A DNA stretch of 64,000 bases from Clostridium transplantifaecale (GCF_900626075.1 NZ_UYZY01000008.1:209676-273675), one strand, 5' to 3'; counted from the first letter of the stretch, positions 1 through 9,753 are shown. Notes: a model not told the origin generated them from the letters alone. A program made the numbers and translations.

Positions 1-143
1 TCTTTGTTCCTGTAAATGATAAAAAGCGGAGCGCCGATCCGCATGCGGATTTCCTCTATACCCTCCGGCTCCACATTAAGCGTTCCCAGCACTCCCCTGA
101 GTTTTTTAGAAAAAATCTGAAACAGCCTGTCTTTGCTCTCCAT
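1..143 (-). CDS. spoIIIAA: Stage III sporulation protein AA, N-terminal fragment
   Basis: Partial gene running off the left edge; only the first 47 codons are visible. The ATG at 143 has a good ribosome binding site (GGAGG about 9 bases upstream). The visible protein has the segment EEIRMRIGAPLFI at about residues 28-40, which fits the start of SpoIIIAA, the ATPase of the SpoIIIA-SpoIIQ channel that connects mother cell and forespore. The rest of the spoIIIA operon would lie to the left. A SigE-like promoter lies just upstream. Identification rests on a short stretch, so it is likely rather than certain. Confidence 0.75.
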   Translation of the reverse strand, partial: MESKDRLFQIFSKKLRGVLGTLNVEPEGIEEIRMRIGAPLFIIYRNK

Positions 144-165
144 CCTGTCCGCCTCCTTTTACCTC

Positions 166-193
166 AATATATGTACAGGCGGGGAAAATATGA
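166..193 (-). promoter_or_regulatory. SigE-like promoter of spoIIIAA
   Basis: On the minus strand, TCATATT (187-193) is followed after 13 bases by CATATATT (166-173). The first matches the SigE -35 consensus KMATATT exactly and the second matches the -10 consensus CATACAMT at six of eight positions. It lies about 22 bases upstream of the spoIIIAA start, as expected for a mother-cell gene. Inferred from consensus only. Confidence 0.5.
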
Positions 194-262
194 CAAGCCA
201 AAAAATGCGGCACTGCAAAAAAATACAGATGGGAAAAGGATCGTACGGGAAAATTCAGATTC

Positions 263-327
263 AAAAAAGCCTTACCCAATATCATTACAAAGTAATGGTC
301 CTATATTGGGTAAGGCGGTGTTTTTTT
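263..327. terminator. Bidirectional intrinsic terminator
   Basis: A 14-bp perfect stem (269-282 with 303-316) encloses a second inner stem CATTAC/GTAATG. It is flanked by an A-run on the left and a T-run on the right, so it can act on both strands. It ends the urocanate/acyl-CoA operon after the regulator gene and insulates spoIIIAA. Confidence 0.85.
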
Positions 328-365
328 ATTTGTTCTGCTTCTCATTTTATACCGGCTGTATTCTG

Positions 366-3203
366 CTATGCCAGCACTTTGGCTTCCTTCAGTTTTCCCC
401 TTGCAATCTCAAGGACTTCCAGTTCCTCTCTCGTCTTTTCTTTTTTACTGAAAATTTCAGCTCTTCTGAAATGTTCAAGAGCCTCCTTTTCTTCCTTTTT
501 TTCAAGATGGATCATGGCCATGCAGCTCTCCCCAATGGAACGGAGCCAGTAAGTTCCGAACTCGTCATATATCTGGGCGCTGAGTGAAAAATATTTTTCA
601 GCCTCTTCGCTTTTTCCCTGAAGAAAAAGAATATACGCATAATCTTCATAAAACAAATCCAGTCCCTTGCGGCTCCCCCTCATTTTACAGAGCCGTAGAG
701 CCTCGCCGACAGCATCCAGCGCTTTATCATACTGTTTTCTGCACCGATATGTGATAGCCAGATAATCGTATGCGCCGGCCGCCCGGTAATAGTAAGTATT
801 TCTGAGGCCAGGACTGCTGAATATCTCAATTGAACGCTTTAAAAGTTCTTCCGCCACTTCGTATTCTCCATCCAGGATACGGCAGTAGCCCTCCAGACGA
901 AGAATCGAGCCATATTCCGGCTGATAAGATGGGACATTTTCTATCTTCTTCATCTTTTCAAGATAATGTTTCATAAGCTCCGAATCCTCCGCCTTTACGC
1001 CATAGCAGAGAGCCTCAGTATAGCCGTATATCAGCATCCTCTCATTTTGTGCTTTTTTAGCCAGCTCGATCAGCTTTTCCGCATAGACGAGTCCCTTTTC
1101 CCTTTTTCCGTCTCTGTTAAGCGTTCTGCCTTTGAGGTAATAAATTTCCATTTGCAGCTCATAGCAGCGTTTAGCATCCATCTCATCCTCCAGCATGTCA
1201 TAACATGCCTGGAATGTATCCAGAGTCTGGTAAATCTCCTTCCGTGAAACGGTAAATGTCTGAAGGAACTCCACATCATGGGGAACGGCAGGGAAAAATT
1301 CGTCATAATAGTCCAGAACGTACCTCAGATAGTAGATACTGTAATACAGGGCATCATCCACTTTTCCAGCCTGTGTGGCATGATATTTCAGTTCTGAAAG
1401 AATGAAGAGATCGCATTTCCCCTTTCTTCCGGCCTCGATTGTTTCATAATATTTCTGCGCTGCCCGATGCAGTTCATTCTTTTTAAACACTGCTATCCGA
1501 CTGTATATCATATCTCTCATCATTTTTGATTTGATTCTCAGCCGTTCATGCCCCTTCTGATCGATCTCCTCCAGCAGGCCGCTTTCCAGAAGCCGGAGCA
1601 GATGACGGAGCACCATATTTAAAGGCTCATGAAGCAACTCGCACAGGACAGCTACCTCTACACCGTTTTCCATGACCGCCAGATATTCCAGATACTCGTA
1701 CTCAATATTGCTAAAATTTTCAAGGAGGCTCAAAAACTGTTTCTGTGCTTTGGAATTTATCACATATACGTCTTCCTCGCCCCTTATAATATTCGCCGCC
1801 ACTTCCCTCAGCATCAGAAGATTACCGGCCGTATAGTGATACAGTTCTTTTTCTTCCTGACCGAATGTCCGGCTATCGGAAAAACATTCCTTCAAATACC
1901 GGGAGCATTCCCCTTCCTTTAAAGGTTCCAGAAAGACAGGGCGAATTCCCTCTTCCGGAGTCTCTCGTAAAAAACTGTTAAAGTTCATTCTCAAATTCAT
2001 GCAGAAACTGGCCGCAATAAAAATTTCATGGCCCAGGCGCTTAAACAGGCAGCCGAGAATCAGTCCAATGCTCTTGCTGTCTGCAAATTCCAAGTTGTAA
2101 ATCATCATCAAACATCGGGTTTTGGCAGTCTGGAGCCGGCGGGCAATTCTCTCTATGGCATTCATGAAGTATAAATCAGCACTCTCACCACCACCTTCCG
2201 AAAACATTTCTTCCAGAGGCATTTTGAGCCATCGGGAAATTGCTACCAATATCTCCCGGACAGCGTAATATTCCACAGAGGCACTGGTGCTCACCAGTTG
2301 TATTTTTATCGCGTCCCTGGTGCTGCATTCTTTCGAAAACCGCCACCAAACCTCCTCCTTATCCATTCCCTCTGCTCCGCACAGAATACAGTTATCATAT
2401 GGAAATCCCTGTCCATATTTGGAATACTCTTCCTGCAGCGCAGCAAGTGCTCTGATGTGTCCCAGATAAAATGGCCCTTTAGAAGTGTTTCTCCTCAGCT
2501 CATTTTTGATCCGCATCACATCTTCATATTCCTTTTTAATCGCGGCACCGGGTTCCAGATGCATATCCTGATACAAACGCTCGGTAAATTGGGTATAGAT
2601 ATACACAACCCGGTTATATTCCCCATTTTGCCCGCAGATCTTCATCAGAGTATAAACAGCTTCCTCATTGTGGATGTCAAAACGCAGAATATATTCGGCA
2701 TACTTCTCCGCCATCACGTGATCACCCTTCTTAAAACTGCTGCGCATCGCGGGCAAAAGTTTTTCCCCCAAAAGGCGCTCGTATGTATTTTGCATACTGC
2801 ATACCCATTCTTCGAAGCCGGGGCAGTTCTTCAGATAATATTTATCCAGAAAACAGAAACTGTTTAATTCCAGAAGCCTTGGTTCACTGTTTTCCATAAT
2901 AAATAAATCGGTGTCCCTTATAATCTCCACATCGGGATTTAAACTGATATAAGACTTTCCGCCTGTCAGCAGAAAGTCTTTTCCAATCAGATTTCTTATC
3001 TTATATAAGCTGTTGCGCAGATTTCCTCTTGCGCCCTCCTCATCACAGTCGCACCAGAATATTGCTACAAGTTCGTCTCTCGTGCAGGTTCCGTTAAACA
3101 GAATATAAAGGAGCATCGCCTCTATCTTTTTCTGGGTAATCGTAATCCTTGTATGATTAATCAATATCTCCGGCTGCCCCAGAAAATGCACTTCAACTTT
3201 CAT
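366..3203 (-). CDS. SARP/BTAD-family transcriptional regulator with TPR-like C-terminus
   Basis: The protein has 945 residues from the ATG at 3203 (preceded by AAAGGG); a longer TTG start at 3242 overlaps etfA and is less likely. Residues 1-95 form an OmpR-like winged helix, beginning MKVEVHFLGQPEILI. Residues about 100-250 form the bacterial transcriptional activation domain. The middle resembles an ATPase module, but I see no Walker A motif. The C-terminal half is helical repeat (TPR-like), with pairs such as YAEKLIELAKKA. It is the last gene of the catabolic operon, 22 bases after etfA, so it probably activates that operon in response to a metabolite. The direct repeats near 13363-13394 are candidate binding sites. 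Family assignment is firm; the signal is unknown. Confidence 0.85.
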   Translation of the reverse strand: MKVEVHFLGQPEILINHTRITITQKKIEAMLLYILFNGTCTRDELVAIFWCDCDEEGARGNLRNSLYKIRNLIGKDFLLTGGKSYISLNPDVEIIRDTDLFIMENSEPRLLELNSFCFLDKYYLKNCPGFEEWVCSMQNTYERLLGEKLLPAMRSSFKKGDHVMAEKYAEYILRFDIHNEEAVYTLMKICGQNGEYNRVVYIYTQFTERLYQDMHLEPGAAIKKEYEDVMRIKNELRRNTSKGPFYLGHIRALAALQEEYSKYGQGFPYDNCILCGAEGMDKEEVWWRFSKECSTRDAIKIQLVSTSASVEYYAVREILVAISRWLKMPLEEMFSEGGGESADLYFMNAIERIARRLQTAKTRCLMMIYNLEFADSKSIGLILGCLFKRLGHEIFIAASFCMNLRMNFNSFLRETPEEGIRPVFLEPLKEGECSRYLKECFSDSRTFGQEEKELYHYTAGNLLMLREVAANIIRGEEDVYVINSKAQKQFLSLLENFSNIEYEYLEYLAVMENGVEVAVLCELLHEPLNMVLRHLLRLLESGLLEEIDQKGHERLRIKSKMMRDMIYSRIAVFKKNELHRAAQKYYETIEAGRKGKCDLFILSELKYHATQAGKVDDALYYSIYYLRYVLDYYDEFFPAVPHDVEFLQTFTVSRKEIYQTLDTFQACYDMLEDEMDAKRCYELQMEIYYLKGRTLNRDGKREKGLVYAEKLIELAKKAQNERMLIYGYTEALCYGVKAEDSELMKHYLEKMKKIENVPSYQPEYGSILRLEGYCRILDGEYEVAEELLKRSIEIFSSPGLRNTYYYRAAGAYDYLAITYRCRKQYDKALDAVGEALRLCKMRGSRKGLDLFYEDYAYILFLQGKSEEAEKYFSLSAQIYDEFGTYWLRSIGESCMAMIHLEKKEEKEALEHFRRAEIFSKKEKTREELEVLEIARGKLKEAKVLA

Positions 3204-3225
3204 TTTATCCACGCCCTTTGCCTGT

Positions 3226-4215
3226 TTACTCCAGTTCTTCAATCAGTTTAGGTATAAACTGCCTGTAGTCTGCAACAATCCCGTAATCTGCAGTCTCAAA
3301 AATCGGTGCATCCGGATTACTGTTAATGGCAACAACACATTTTGCACCGCCGACTCCCAGCATATGCTGGACAGCTCCCGAAATGCCACAGGCAATGTAA
3401 AGCTCCGGAGCAATAATCCTGCCTGTCTGTCCTATCATCTTTTCATGGGAAATCCATCCATTTGCCGCGGCCGGTCTTGTCCCTCCCGTCACTCCGCCAA
3501 GATGTTTTGACAGTTTATCAAGAAGCTCAAACCCTTCTCTCCCACCGACTCCCATTCCACCTGCAACCACCACCCTGGCACAGGCTAAATCCCTGTGCTC
3601 ATATTCCTCCGGTTCAGACTCCACCACCCTGGTCCGAATCTCCGAGGGCAGAAGTTCCAGACTGCAATGCCATAGTTTCCCTCTCCTTCCCGCCACAGAA
3701 ACGGCCGGAGCAAACATTCCTGGACGGACCGTACACATGGACACGGTATTTCCCACCGTCACAATCTCCGCCATCAGGCGGCTGCCAAACGCAGGACGGA
3801 TTTGACACAATGTATGTTTTCCTTCTATCTTAAATTCTATACAGTCCACCGTCAATCCCGTTTTGATTCTGGCGGCAGCCCTGGGAGCCAAATCCCTGCC
3901 CTGATCGGTGCCTCCAATGAGCAACGCAAACGGCTGCCTTTCACGAACCAGCTGCTCCACCGCTTTCGTATAACCGTCTGTGGAATATTGTGAAAGAAGA
4001 CTGTGTTCAAATATGCAGACCTCATCCGCCCCGTATTCAAAAAGCTCTTCGACGAGTGCCTCGCGGCAGTCTGCAAGCATAGCTCCCAAAGGACATGAAA
4101 GTTCGTCGGCCAGCCTCCTTCCCACGCCGAGAAGTTCATATACGACAGGGTGCAGCTTTTCGCCCTGCGTCTGGGCATAAATCCAAATTCCTCCTGTCTT
4201 AGCTTCTGTCTCCAT
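3226..4215 (-). CDS. etfA: Electron transfer flavoprotein alpha subunit
   Basis: The protein has 329 residues, the usual length for EtfA. The C-terminal FAD domain is recognisable: SGAVQHMLG, then AINSNPDAPIFETADYGI, which is the hallmark of the family. It pairs with EtfB to carry electrons between NADH or ferredoxin and the acyl-CoA dehydrogenase encoded two genes upstream. The ATG directly follows the etfB stop codon (TAG-ATG), so the two are translationally coupled. Whether this Etf is electron-bifurcating cannot be decided by eye. It is cytoplasmic and belongs to the operon 13242-366. Confidence 0.93.
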   Translation of the reverse strand: METEAKTGGIWIYAQTQGEKLHPVVYELLGVGRRLADELSCPLGAMLADCREALVEELFEYGADEVCIFEHSLLSQYSTDGYTKAVEQLVRERQPFALLIGGTDQGRDLAPRAAARIKTGLTVDCIEFKIEGKHTLCQIRPAFGSRLMAEIVTVGNTVSMCTVRPGMFAPAVSVAGRRGKLWHCSLELLPSEIRTRVVESEPEEYEHRDLACARVVVAGGMGVGGREGFELLDKLSKHLGGVTGGTRPAAANGWISHEKMIGQTGRIIAPELYIACGISGAVQHMLGVGGAKCVVAINSNPDAPIFETADYGIVADYRQFIPKLIEELE

Positions 4216-5016
4216 CTAATATTCACTTCCCTTCCCTTTTACAAGTTTCTCAGCAAGAGTTCGAGCCATCTCATCAAGATTTCCCTGAAGCATTATGCCT
4301 TTCGCCGAACTCTCCGGCATAAATGTCCGTCTCACTTCCGTTTTTGAACCATTCCGGCCCGTCTCCCGTTCTGTCATTCCCAGTTCTCTGAGCCCCCAAA
4401 CAGTAAGCGGCTTTTCATATGCATCACATATCCGTCCTATTGGAAGGCTTTGAAACCCGCCATCTATCCCTGTACAGACAATTACTGCCGGAGTCCTGCA
4501 TTCTATGGTTTCCAGACTGCCGTCAAATATTCTTTTCACGGTAAGCCCGCTATCCAGGCTTACCTGAAATGTACCAGTAACCTGTGCCATTTTAAGATGT
4601 TCCGCCAGCTGCGGACCTACGTGGCCTGTCTCACCGTCCGTAGTTTGTTTACCAGCAAAAATCACGGAAAAACCTCCGGCCTTTTTGACCGCTTCTGAAA
4701 GAACAAGCGAAGTCGCCCATGTATCTCCTCCTGCAAAAGCGCGGTCGCACAGGAGAATTCCTTTGTCCGCCCCGCGGGCCATAGCCTCCCTGAGAACCTC
4801 GCATGCTGCCGGGGGACCCATTGTAATTGCAGTCAAGGAAGTTTCTTCCCCTTTTTCCTCTGCCTCTTTCTTTAGCCTTGCTGCCATTCTGATTGCCGTG
4901 AGATCTGCGGGATTAAGTATTCCCGGTACCTCACTTCTTCTCAGTGTCCCAGTTTTCCGATCAATCTTCACATTATCCGTATCAGGAACCTGCTTGATGC
5001 AGACTGCTATTTTCAT
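4216..5016 (-). CDS. etfB: Electron transfer flavoprotein beta subunit
   Basis: The protein has 266 residues, starting MKIAVCIKQVPDT, the standard EtfB opening. LNPADLTAIRMA and the segment FAGKQTTDGETGHVGPQLAE are family signatures for nucleotide binding. The ATG at 5016 has AGGAGG upstream. It forms the Etf heterodimer with EtfA and serves the neighbouring acyl-CoA dehydrogenase (AcdA-EtfBA order, as in clostridial aryl-acrylate reduction clusters). Confidence 0.94.
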   Translation of the reverse strand: MKIAVCIKQVPDTDNVKIDRKTGTLRRSEVPGILNPADLTAIRMAARLKKEAEEKGEETSLTAITMGPPAACEVLREAMARGADKGILLCDRAFAGGDTWATSLVLSEAVKKAGGFSVIFAGKQTTDGETGHVGPQLAEHLKMAQVTGTFQVSLDSGLTVKRIFDGSLETIECRTPAVIVCTGIDGGFQSLPIGRICDAYEKPLTVWGLRELGMTERETGRNGSKTEVRRTFMPESSAKGIMLQGNLDEMARTLAEKLVKGKGSEY

Positions 5017-5035
5017 ATATCAGTACCTCCTGCCC

Positions 5036-6175
5036 CTACTGTCCTTTTAATACCTGCTTTGCGATCACGGTCTGCAAGATTTGGGACGTTCCCTCATAAA
5101 TGGTTGTGACCCTTGCGTCCCTGAATATCCTTTCAATCGGATAATCTTTCACATATCCGTAGGCTCCGTGCAGCTGAAGCGCTTTAGCCGCAATGTCATT
5201 GCACATCTCAGAAGCGAAGTACTTGGCCGCCGCCGCTTCTTTTGTTATGCTCATCCCCGCATCCTTCTTTTCTGCCGCGTCATAGATTAAAGCCCTCGCA
5301 CAGCATAGCTTTGTCTCCATATCAGCCAGCATAAACTGAATCCCCTGGAATTTGGCCAGCGCCTGGCCAAACTGGCGGCGCTGTTTGACATATTTCACCG
5401 CCTCTTCCATAGCAGCCTCTGCAATTCCAAGACATTGGGAAGCGACAACCAGCCGGCCCGAATCCAACGTCCGCATCGCCATCTGAAATGCATTTCCCTC
5501 TTCGCCCAGTATCTGACTCTTATGAACCCGCACATTTTCCAGTATAATATCGGCTGTGGGAGAACCATTCACTCCCATTTTGCGTTCCGGCTGCCCTACG
5601 GAATACCCGGGAGTATCCCTTTCAACAATAAAAGCTGTAATCCCCCTTGCTCCGGCCGCTGTATCCGTGGCTGCGAAAATAACTGCGAAATCACAGAGCG
5701 GAGCCGCCGTAATGAAGGATTTTCTTCCGCTGATAATATAATAATCTCCGTCTTTCCTGGCAATCGTGTTCTGGGTGGCCGCGTCGGAACCTGCCGATGG
5801 TTCTGTGAGCGCAAAAGTTCCCTCCTTCTCTCCCCTCATAACCGGCACGAGATATTTCTGCCTTTGTTCCTCGGTCCCGTAATTTAAAATGGGAAGTCCC
5901 AGCAGAGTATTAGGTGACGTCACATAGAGCGTTGCCGATACGCTGGCTTTAGCCAGCTCTTCCATGACAATTGCCATTGCCACATATCCCGCGCCGCATC
6001 CGCCGTACTGTTTCGGGATTGTCACACCGAAATACTGGTTGTCCGCCATCTTTCTGTAAAGTTCTTCCGGTATTTTTCCTGTCTCTTCTATCTTGTCCGC
6101 CAGAGGCGCAACCTCGTGCTTTGCGAATTCTTTAACCGTTCTTCTAATCAGACGGTATTTTTCGGATTCTATCAA
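5036..6175 (-). CDS. Acyl-CoA dehydrogenase (probable enoyl/aryl-acryloyl-CoA reductase)
   Basis: The protein has 379 residues and starts at TTG (6175) behind GGGGGA. It is a typical FAD-containing acyl-CoA dehydrogenase, with FALTEPSAGSDA near residue 118 and the C-terminal IYEGTSQIL motif. Glu361 in that motif is the expected catalytic base. In the genetic setting (CoA-transferase, dehydratase, Etf) it more likely reduces an alpha,beta-unsaturated acyl-CoA than oxidises a saturated one, as AcdA does in reductive aromatic amino-acid fermentation. The substrate here is unknown; urocanyl-CoA is suggested by the linked hutU. Confidence 0.9.
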   Translation of the reverse strand: MIESEKYRLIRRTVKEFAKHEVAPLADKIEETGKIPEELYRKMADNQYFGVTIPKQYGGCGAGYVAMAIVMEELAKASVSATLYVTSPNTLLGLPILNYGTEEQRQKYLVPVMRGEKEGTFALTEPSAGSDAATQNTIARKDGDYYIISGRKSFITAAPLCDFAVIFAATDTAAGARGITAFIVERDTPGYSVGQPERKMGVNGSPTADIILENVRVHKSQILGEEGNAFQMAMRTLDSGRLVVASQCLGIAEAAMEEAVKYVKQRRQFGQALAKFQGIQFMLADMETKLCCARALIYDAAEKKDAGMSITKEAAAAKYFASEMCNDIAAKALQLHGAYGYVKDYPIERIFRDARVTTIYEGTSQILQTVIAKQVLKGQ

Positions 6176-6189
6176 CTTACATTCCCCCT

Positions 6190-7311
6190 TTAAAGCTCTG
6201 CAAATGTCTGCAAAAGTGTCTCTGCCTGTGAGCTGGCGGAGGACGTATTGAGTTCCAGGCAGATATGGTGTATTCCCTGCCGCTCAAACTCCCGTTTCAG
6301 CAGCGGATAATCATATTCCTCCGGGTCACAGAAGGAGGGAATGCACACGATAATCCCTGCCTGCTTCTCTTTCGCCTCACTGCACAACCTGCCAATCCTG
6401 GTCTTTTCCGGGTCCAGAGCTACCGGACAGAAACTCATATCTCCAAATCGGCCGGCCAGACTGTAAAACAAATCTTCGCCTTCCCGCACATCAGTCTGAA
6501 ACTGAAGGGATTCCTGCAGCAGAAAATCGGAAACTACGGTCAGCTTAAGGCTCTCCATCTTCTTCAGAAGCAGCTCCGATTCCAGGAAGATTCCGGTCAG
6601 AATGACGTTCTTCCCTTCCCAGGCCTTTTTCTCCCTCTGCCGCATCAGATCCGTCAGGTGTATGATTTTTTCAGTATATCTTCGCTTATCCATAAAACAG
6701 GCGGCCTTGATGATCATATGTCTCCGGTACGGAGTCATAAGTTCCGGGTGAAGCGATGCCTCCTCCGCGAATACCCTCATCGCTTGTCTGTACCGGTTGT
6801 ATACCGCTATGGATTCTTTCAGCTTTTCTTCTGTAATCTTTTCCTCCCCTATTTCCGAAAGCTGTCTCCCGGCATTCCGGTATTCACCGGCTAAAAAGCG
6901 TTTCCCGGAGTCAAGTTTTCTGTTTGCCGGAAAAACCACGGAAATAACTGGTATATACGGCACAGCCGTCTTAAAATTTTGTCCGGCTGAGCGGAGGGCA
7001 TCACAGTAAACCGGCATCACCATCGCTTTCAGGAGCCCATCGTATTCTCCTCGCATGCCCTGCTCAAGCACTCTCTGAATGGGCGCGCAGAAAAAAGCCG
7101 GGTAATACTGCTTTGCCTTTTCTATCTCACGCTCTTCTCCCCAGATACCAACCGGCAGGAAACCGGCGGCATCGATTAACTCCTCCGGCCCGAATCCCAG
7201 GAAGCAGCCTGCCGCCTCCCTGCCGGTTATCTCCACCTCTCTTTTTATAGTTTCAATCGGGTTTTCGGCAGCCTTTAGAAGCCCTGATACCAGCAGCTCG
7301 AGTTCATTCAT
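6190..7311 (-). CDS. 2-hydroxyacyl-CoA dehydratase subunit (HgdB/FldC type)
   Basis: The protein has 373 residues from the ATG at 7311, which overlaps the stop of the upstream dehydratase gene by 8 bases. It has the family opening (FGPEELIDAAGFLPVGIWG) and spaced cysteines (FFCAPIQ, PVYCDALR, CPVA, PSFCDPEEYDYP) suitable for a [4Fe-4S] cluster. With its partner it should remove water from a 2-hydroxyacyl-CoA by a ketyl-radical mechanism. Such enzymes need an ATP-dependent activator (HgdC/FldI); none is encoded in this window, so one must be supplied from elsewhere. Confidence 0.87.
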   Translation of the reverse strand: MNELELLVSGLLKAAENPIETIKREVEITGREAAGCFLGFGPEELIDAAGFLPVGIWGEEREIEKAKQYYPAFFCAPIQRVLEQGMRGEYDGLLKAMVMPVYCDALRSAGQNFKTAVPYIPVISVVFPANRKLDSGKRFLAGEYRNAGRQLSEIGEEKITEEKLKESIAVYNRYRQAMRVFAEEASLHPELMTPYRRHMIIKAACFMDKRRYTEKIIHLTDLMRQREKKAWEGKNVILTGIFLESELLLKKMESLKLTVVSDFLLQESLQFQTDVREGEDLFYSLAGRFGDMSFCPVALDPEKTRIGRLCSEAKEKQAGIIVCIPSFCDPEEYDYPLLKREFERQGIHHICLELNTSSASSQAETLLQTFAEL

Positions 7312-8515
7312 CCGTATGCCTCCCCTCTTTTGGACTCTTCTCATCCATAATTTCCCGCAGTCCTTCCACGCGCGTCTCATACTGCTGCATTGCATAACAC
7401 CTTGGATCTGACTGATCTCCGTCGTACATTATGGTCGGAAGTCCAGTTTCCTGTCGGATCCTCCTCTCCATTTCAAAGAGAATGCCGTCCCAGGCTTTGC
7501 AGCTTCTGTTCAGGTGCATAACCACGCCGTCACATTGTGCCCTTTTTGCCAGCTCCACCCTTCTGTCGCAGGAGCGTTCAAGATTTGTGTTGTCGAGGAC
7601 GACACTGTATGATTTAAGCATCTCATCCAGGTTGTTGTAAACCCTGCCCCATGTCTCCGTATAAACAGTGCCGCAGAGGTTGCAGCCCTGTCCTTTCAAT
7701 GTCTGGTAATTATGCTGCAGGTATGGCCAGCAGGCAATCCCTTCCATCATAATCCGGTGTCTCGGCTCGCCCTTAAAGGTGGTTTCCCCCTTTTCATACC
7801 GCTCTTCCAGTTCATCGGCCAGCATCTTAATTGCTTCTACCGTCTCTTTTCTGCCCCTGGCGCAAACCATCAGAGCCATATAATTAAACATTTCGAATCC
7901 GTTCATCGGACTCGGTTTTGCTTCGAAATATCTGGAAGCTCTTCTCCACTGGCGGCCGCATTGATTCGAGATCGCCATTACCTCCTCAAACCGTTTTTCA
8001 TCCCAGCTTTTTCCCGAGATTTGCTCCAGGCTGTGGATCAGCATGGGAATCTGTTCTTTCATGTAATCCAGACGCGACTGGCTGACTTCGTACTCAGTAT
8101 TGTAGGGGATGTCATATACAATCATCGGAATCCCACGTTTTGCCGCTATATTTTCAAACCATTTGATCATTTCCGTACAAATGTTATTGGTACATACCAC
8201 AAAATCGGGCAGCGGCATATTCAGGCTCTCACAAATCCCATTCTCCAGATAACCCAGATTTACACGGGCATAACCGCAGATGTCGTTGCTGTACCCCAGC
8301 TTTTCCGTTTTTTCAATCATTTTCATGGACTCATGCTTTGCCGACAGGGATGTGGAATGATTCTCCGGATAGCAGACAGTGAGTCCCATCGCCTCCAGAA
8401 ATTCCTGCGGAAAATTAGAAGACGCCCACCCCACCGGATGGCCTTCTTCCTTCGCCTTCCACGCCTCGGCATAATGCTGATCCAGCAATTCATTTAAACG
8501 CTGTTTTGCACTCAT
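7304..8515 (-). CDS. 2-hydroxyacyl-CoA dehydratase subunit (HgdA/FldB type)
   Basis: The protein has 403 residues from the ATG at 8515, which lies inside the 3' end of the CoA-transferase gene (26-base overlap) behind GGAGAG; a longer upstream start is unlikely. The opening VGWASSNFPQEFLEAMGL fits the family, and cysteines in CTNNICTEM, IACWPY and NRSCKAWDG can bind an iron-sulfur cluster. It forms the dehydratase heterodimer with the next gene. The substrate is inferred to be an aryl- or imidazole-lactyl-CoA from the operon, not from residues. Confidence 0.87.
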   Translation of the reverse strand: MSAKQRLNELLDQHYAEAWKAKEEGHPVGWASSNFPQEFLEAMGLTVCYPENHSTSLSAKHESMKMIEKTEKLGYSNDICGYARVNLGYLENGICESLNMPLPDFVVCTNNICTEMIKWFENIAAKRGIPMIVYDIPYNTEYEVSQSRLDYMKEQIPMLIHSLEQISGKSWDEKRFEEVMAISNQCGRQWRRASRYFEAKPSPMNGFEMFNYMALMVCARGRKETVEAIKMLADELEERYEKGETTFKGEPRHRIMMEGIACWPYLQHNYQTLKGQGCNLCGTVYTETWGRVYNNLDEMLKSYSVVLDNTNLERSCDRRVELAKRAQCDGVVMHLNRSCKAWDGILFEMERRIRQETGLPTIMYDGDQSDPRCYAMQQYETRVEGLREIMDEKSPKEGRHTDE

Positions 8516-9734
8516 TTTTACTCTCCATACTATCAATCTCTTCCCTGGAATAACCAAGTTCCTTAAGTACCTCTTCTGTATGTTCTCCTATTCTGGGCCC
8601 TTTTCTGTATTCCGGCAGTCCGGCTTCACGGAACTTGACGGGGGTCCGGACTAACGTTCTCTCCGTCCCCATTCCTTCCCGCTCCGGATAGCCATCCACA
8701 TGACAGAGTATATTATCCGCCCAGGCCTGGGGATCGGTGAGAATTTCTTCCCAGAGGACCTCCTTATCAAAAGGCAGATCTGCTTCCCTGAAAATATCAA
8801 GCCAGTCATCAATATCTTTTTCCTTAAATGTCTTATCAAGTTCTGCAATCAAGTCTTTGGAGTGGGTGCTGATTCTCTCAAAGTGGCAGAATTCCTCATT
8901 TTGCGCCAAATCATCCCTGCCTATCAGGTGAAGCACTTCCCTGATACGGTTATCAAAATCGTTCACCGCGCCCTGCAACCATCTTCCGTCTTTTGTCTCA
9001 TAAGCATTTTGAAGCGGATTGGCAATATCCATGCGGCTTCTGGGATAAGGGTTTTTACCATACTGAGCAGAGGCAATCAGATGCCCCATACAGAAAACGG
9101 CGGTCTGATAAATGCTGACGCTTACCTTTTCCCCCTGTCCCGTCATTTTCGCCTTTACAAGCGCAGCGCAAACTCCCGAAGCCAGGCAGAGCCCTACCTG
9201 TGTATCTCCAAATCCTGCAACCGTAAGCAGCGGGGAAGTTCCTTTCTCATACAGTGTTCCGCTGATTCCTCCTCTGGCATAGTAAGCTGTAAAATCATAT
9301 CCCGGCTTATCCTTATCCGGACCCGTCTCACCATATCCAGATACCTGCCCGTAAACCAATGCCGGATATTCTCCCGAAAGCTGTTCATAGGAGAGTCCCA
9401 GCCGCTCCAGTGCATCCTGGCGGTTATTCGTGATAAACACATCTGCCTTTTTAAGAAGTCTGTGCATTGCCTCCCGCCCTTTTTCCGATTTCAGGTTCAG
9501 GACAATGCCCTTTTTACCGGCATTTTGCTGATCATAGGCGGGGTTTTCTTTCTCATCGTCTATGGGCATAGATACAAGTTTTCCCATAAACCGCATGGGA
9601 TCTCCTTTCGGAGACTCGATTTTTATGACCGTAGCCCCCCAGTCCGCCAGCATTCTGGCCGCGCTGGGGGCGGCAACAAACAGTGCCAGCTCCACAACGG
9701 TAATTCCCTCTAAGGGTTTCTGATTCCGGCTCAT
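8490..9734 (-). CDS. Class III CoA-transferase (CaiB/BaiF, FldA/HadA-like)
   Basis: The protein has 414 residues. The N-terminus GITVVELALFVAAPSAARML and the segment GYDFTAYYARGG resemble clostridial FldA/HadA enzymes, which move CoA between an acyl-CoA product and a 2-hydroxy acid. The expected catalytic aspartate of family III is Asp177 in the segment GFGDTQVG. The ATG at 9734 follows AGGAGG. It sits between hutU and the dehydratase genes, so it probably activates the hydroxy acid or unsaturated acid that this operon handles. Confidence 0.9.
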   Translation of the reverse strand: MSRNQKPLEGITVVELALFVAAPSAARMLADWGATVIKIESPKGDPMRFMGKLVSMPIDDEKENPAYDQQNAGKKGIVLNLKSEKGREAMHRLLKKADVFITNNRQDALERLGLSYEQLSGEYPALVYGQVSGYGETGPDKDKPGYDFTAYYARGGISGTLYEKGTSPLLTVAGFGDTQVGLCLASGVCAALVKAKMTGQGEKVSVSIYQTAVFCMGHLIASAQYGKNPYPRSRMDIANPLQNAYETKDGRWLQGAVNDFDNRIREVLHLIGRDDLAQNEEFCHFERISTHSKDLIAELDKTFKEKDIDDWLDIFREADLPFDKEVLWEEILTDPQAWADNILCHVDGYPEREGMGTERTLVRTPVKFREAGLPEYRKGPRIGEHTEEVLKELGYSREEIDSMESKNECKTAFK

Positions 9735-9753
9735 TTTTTCCTCCTGTCGGCTT

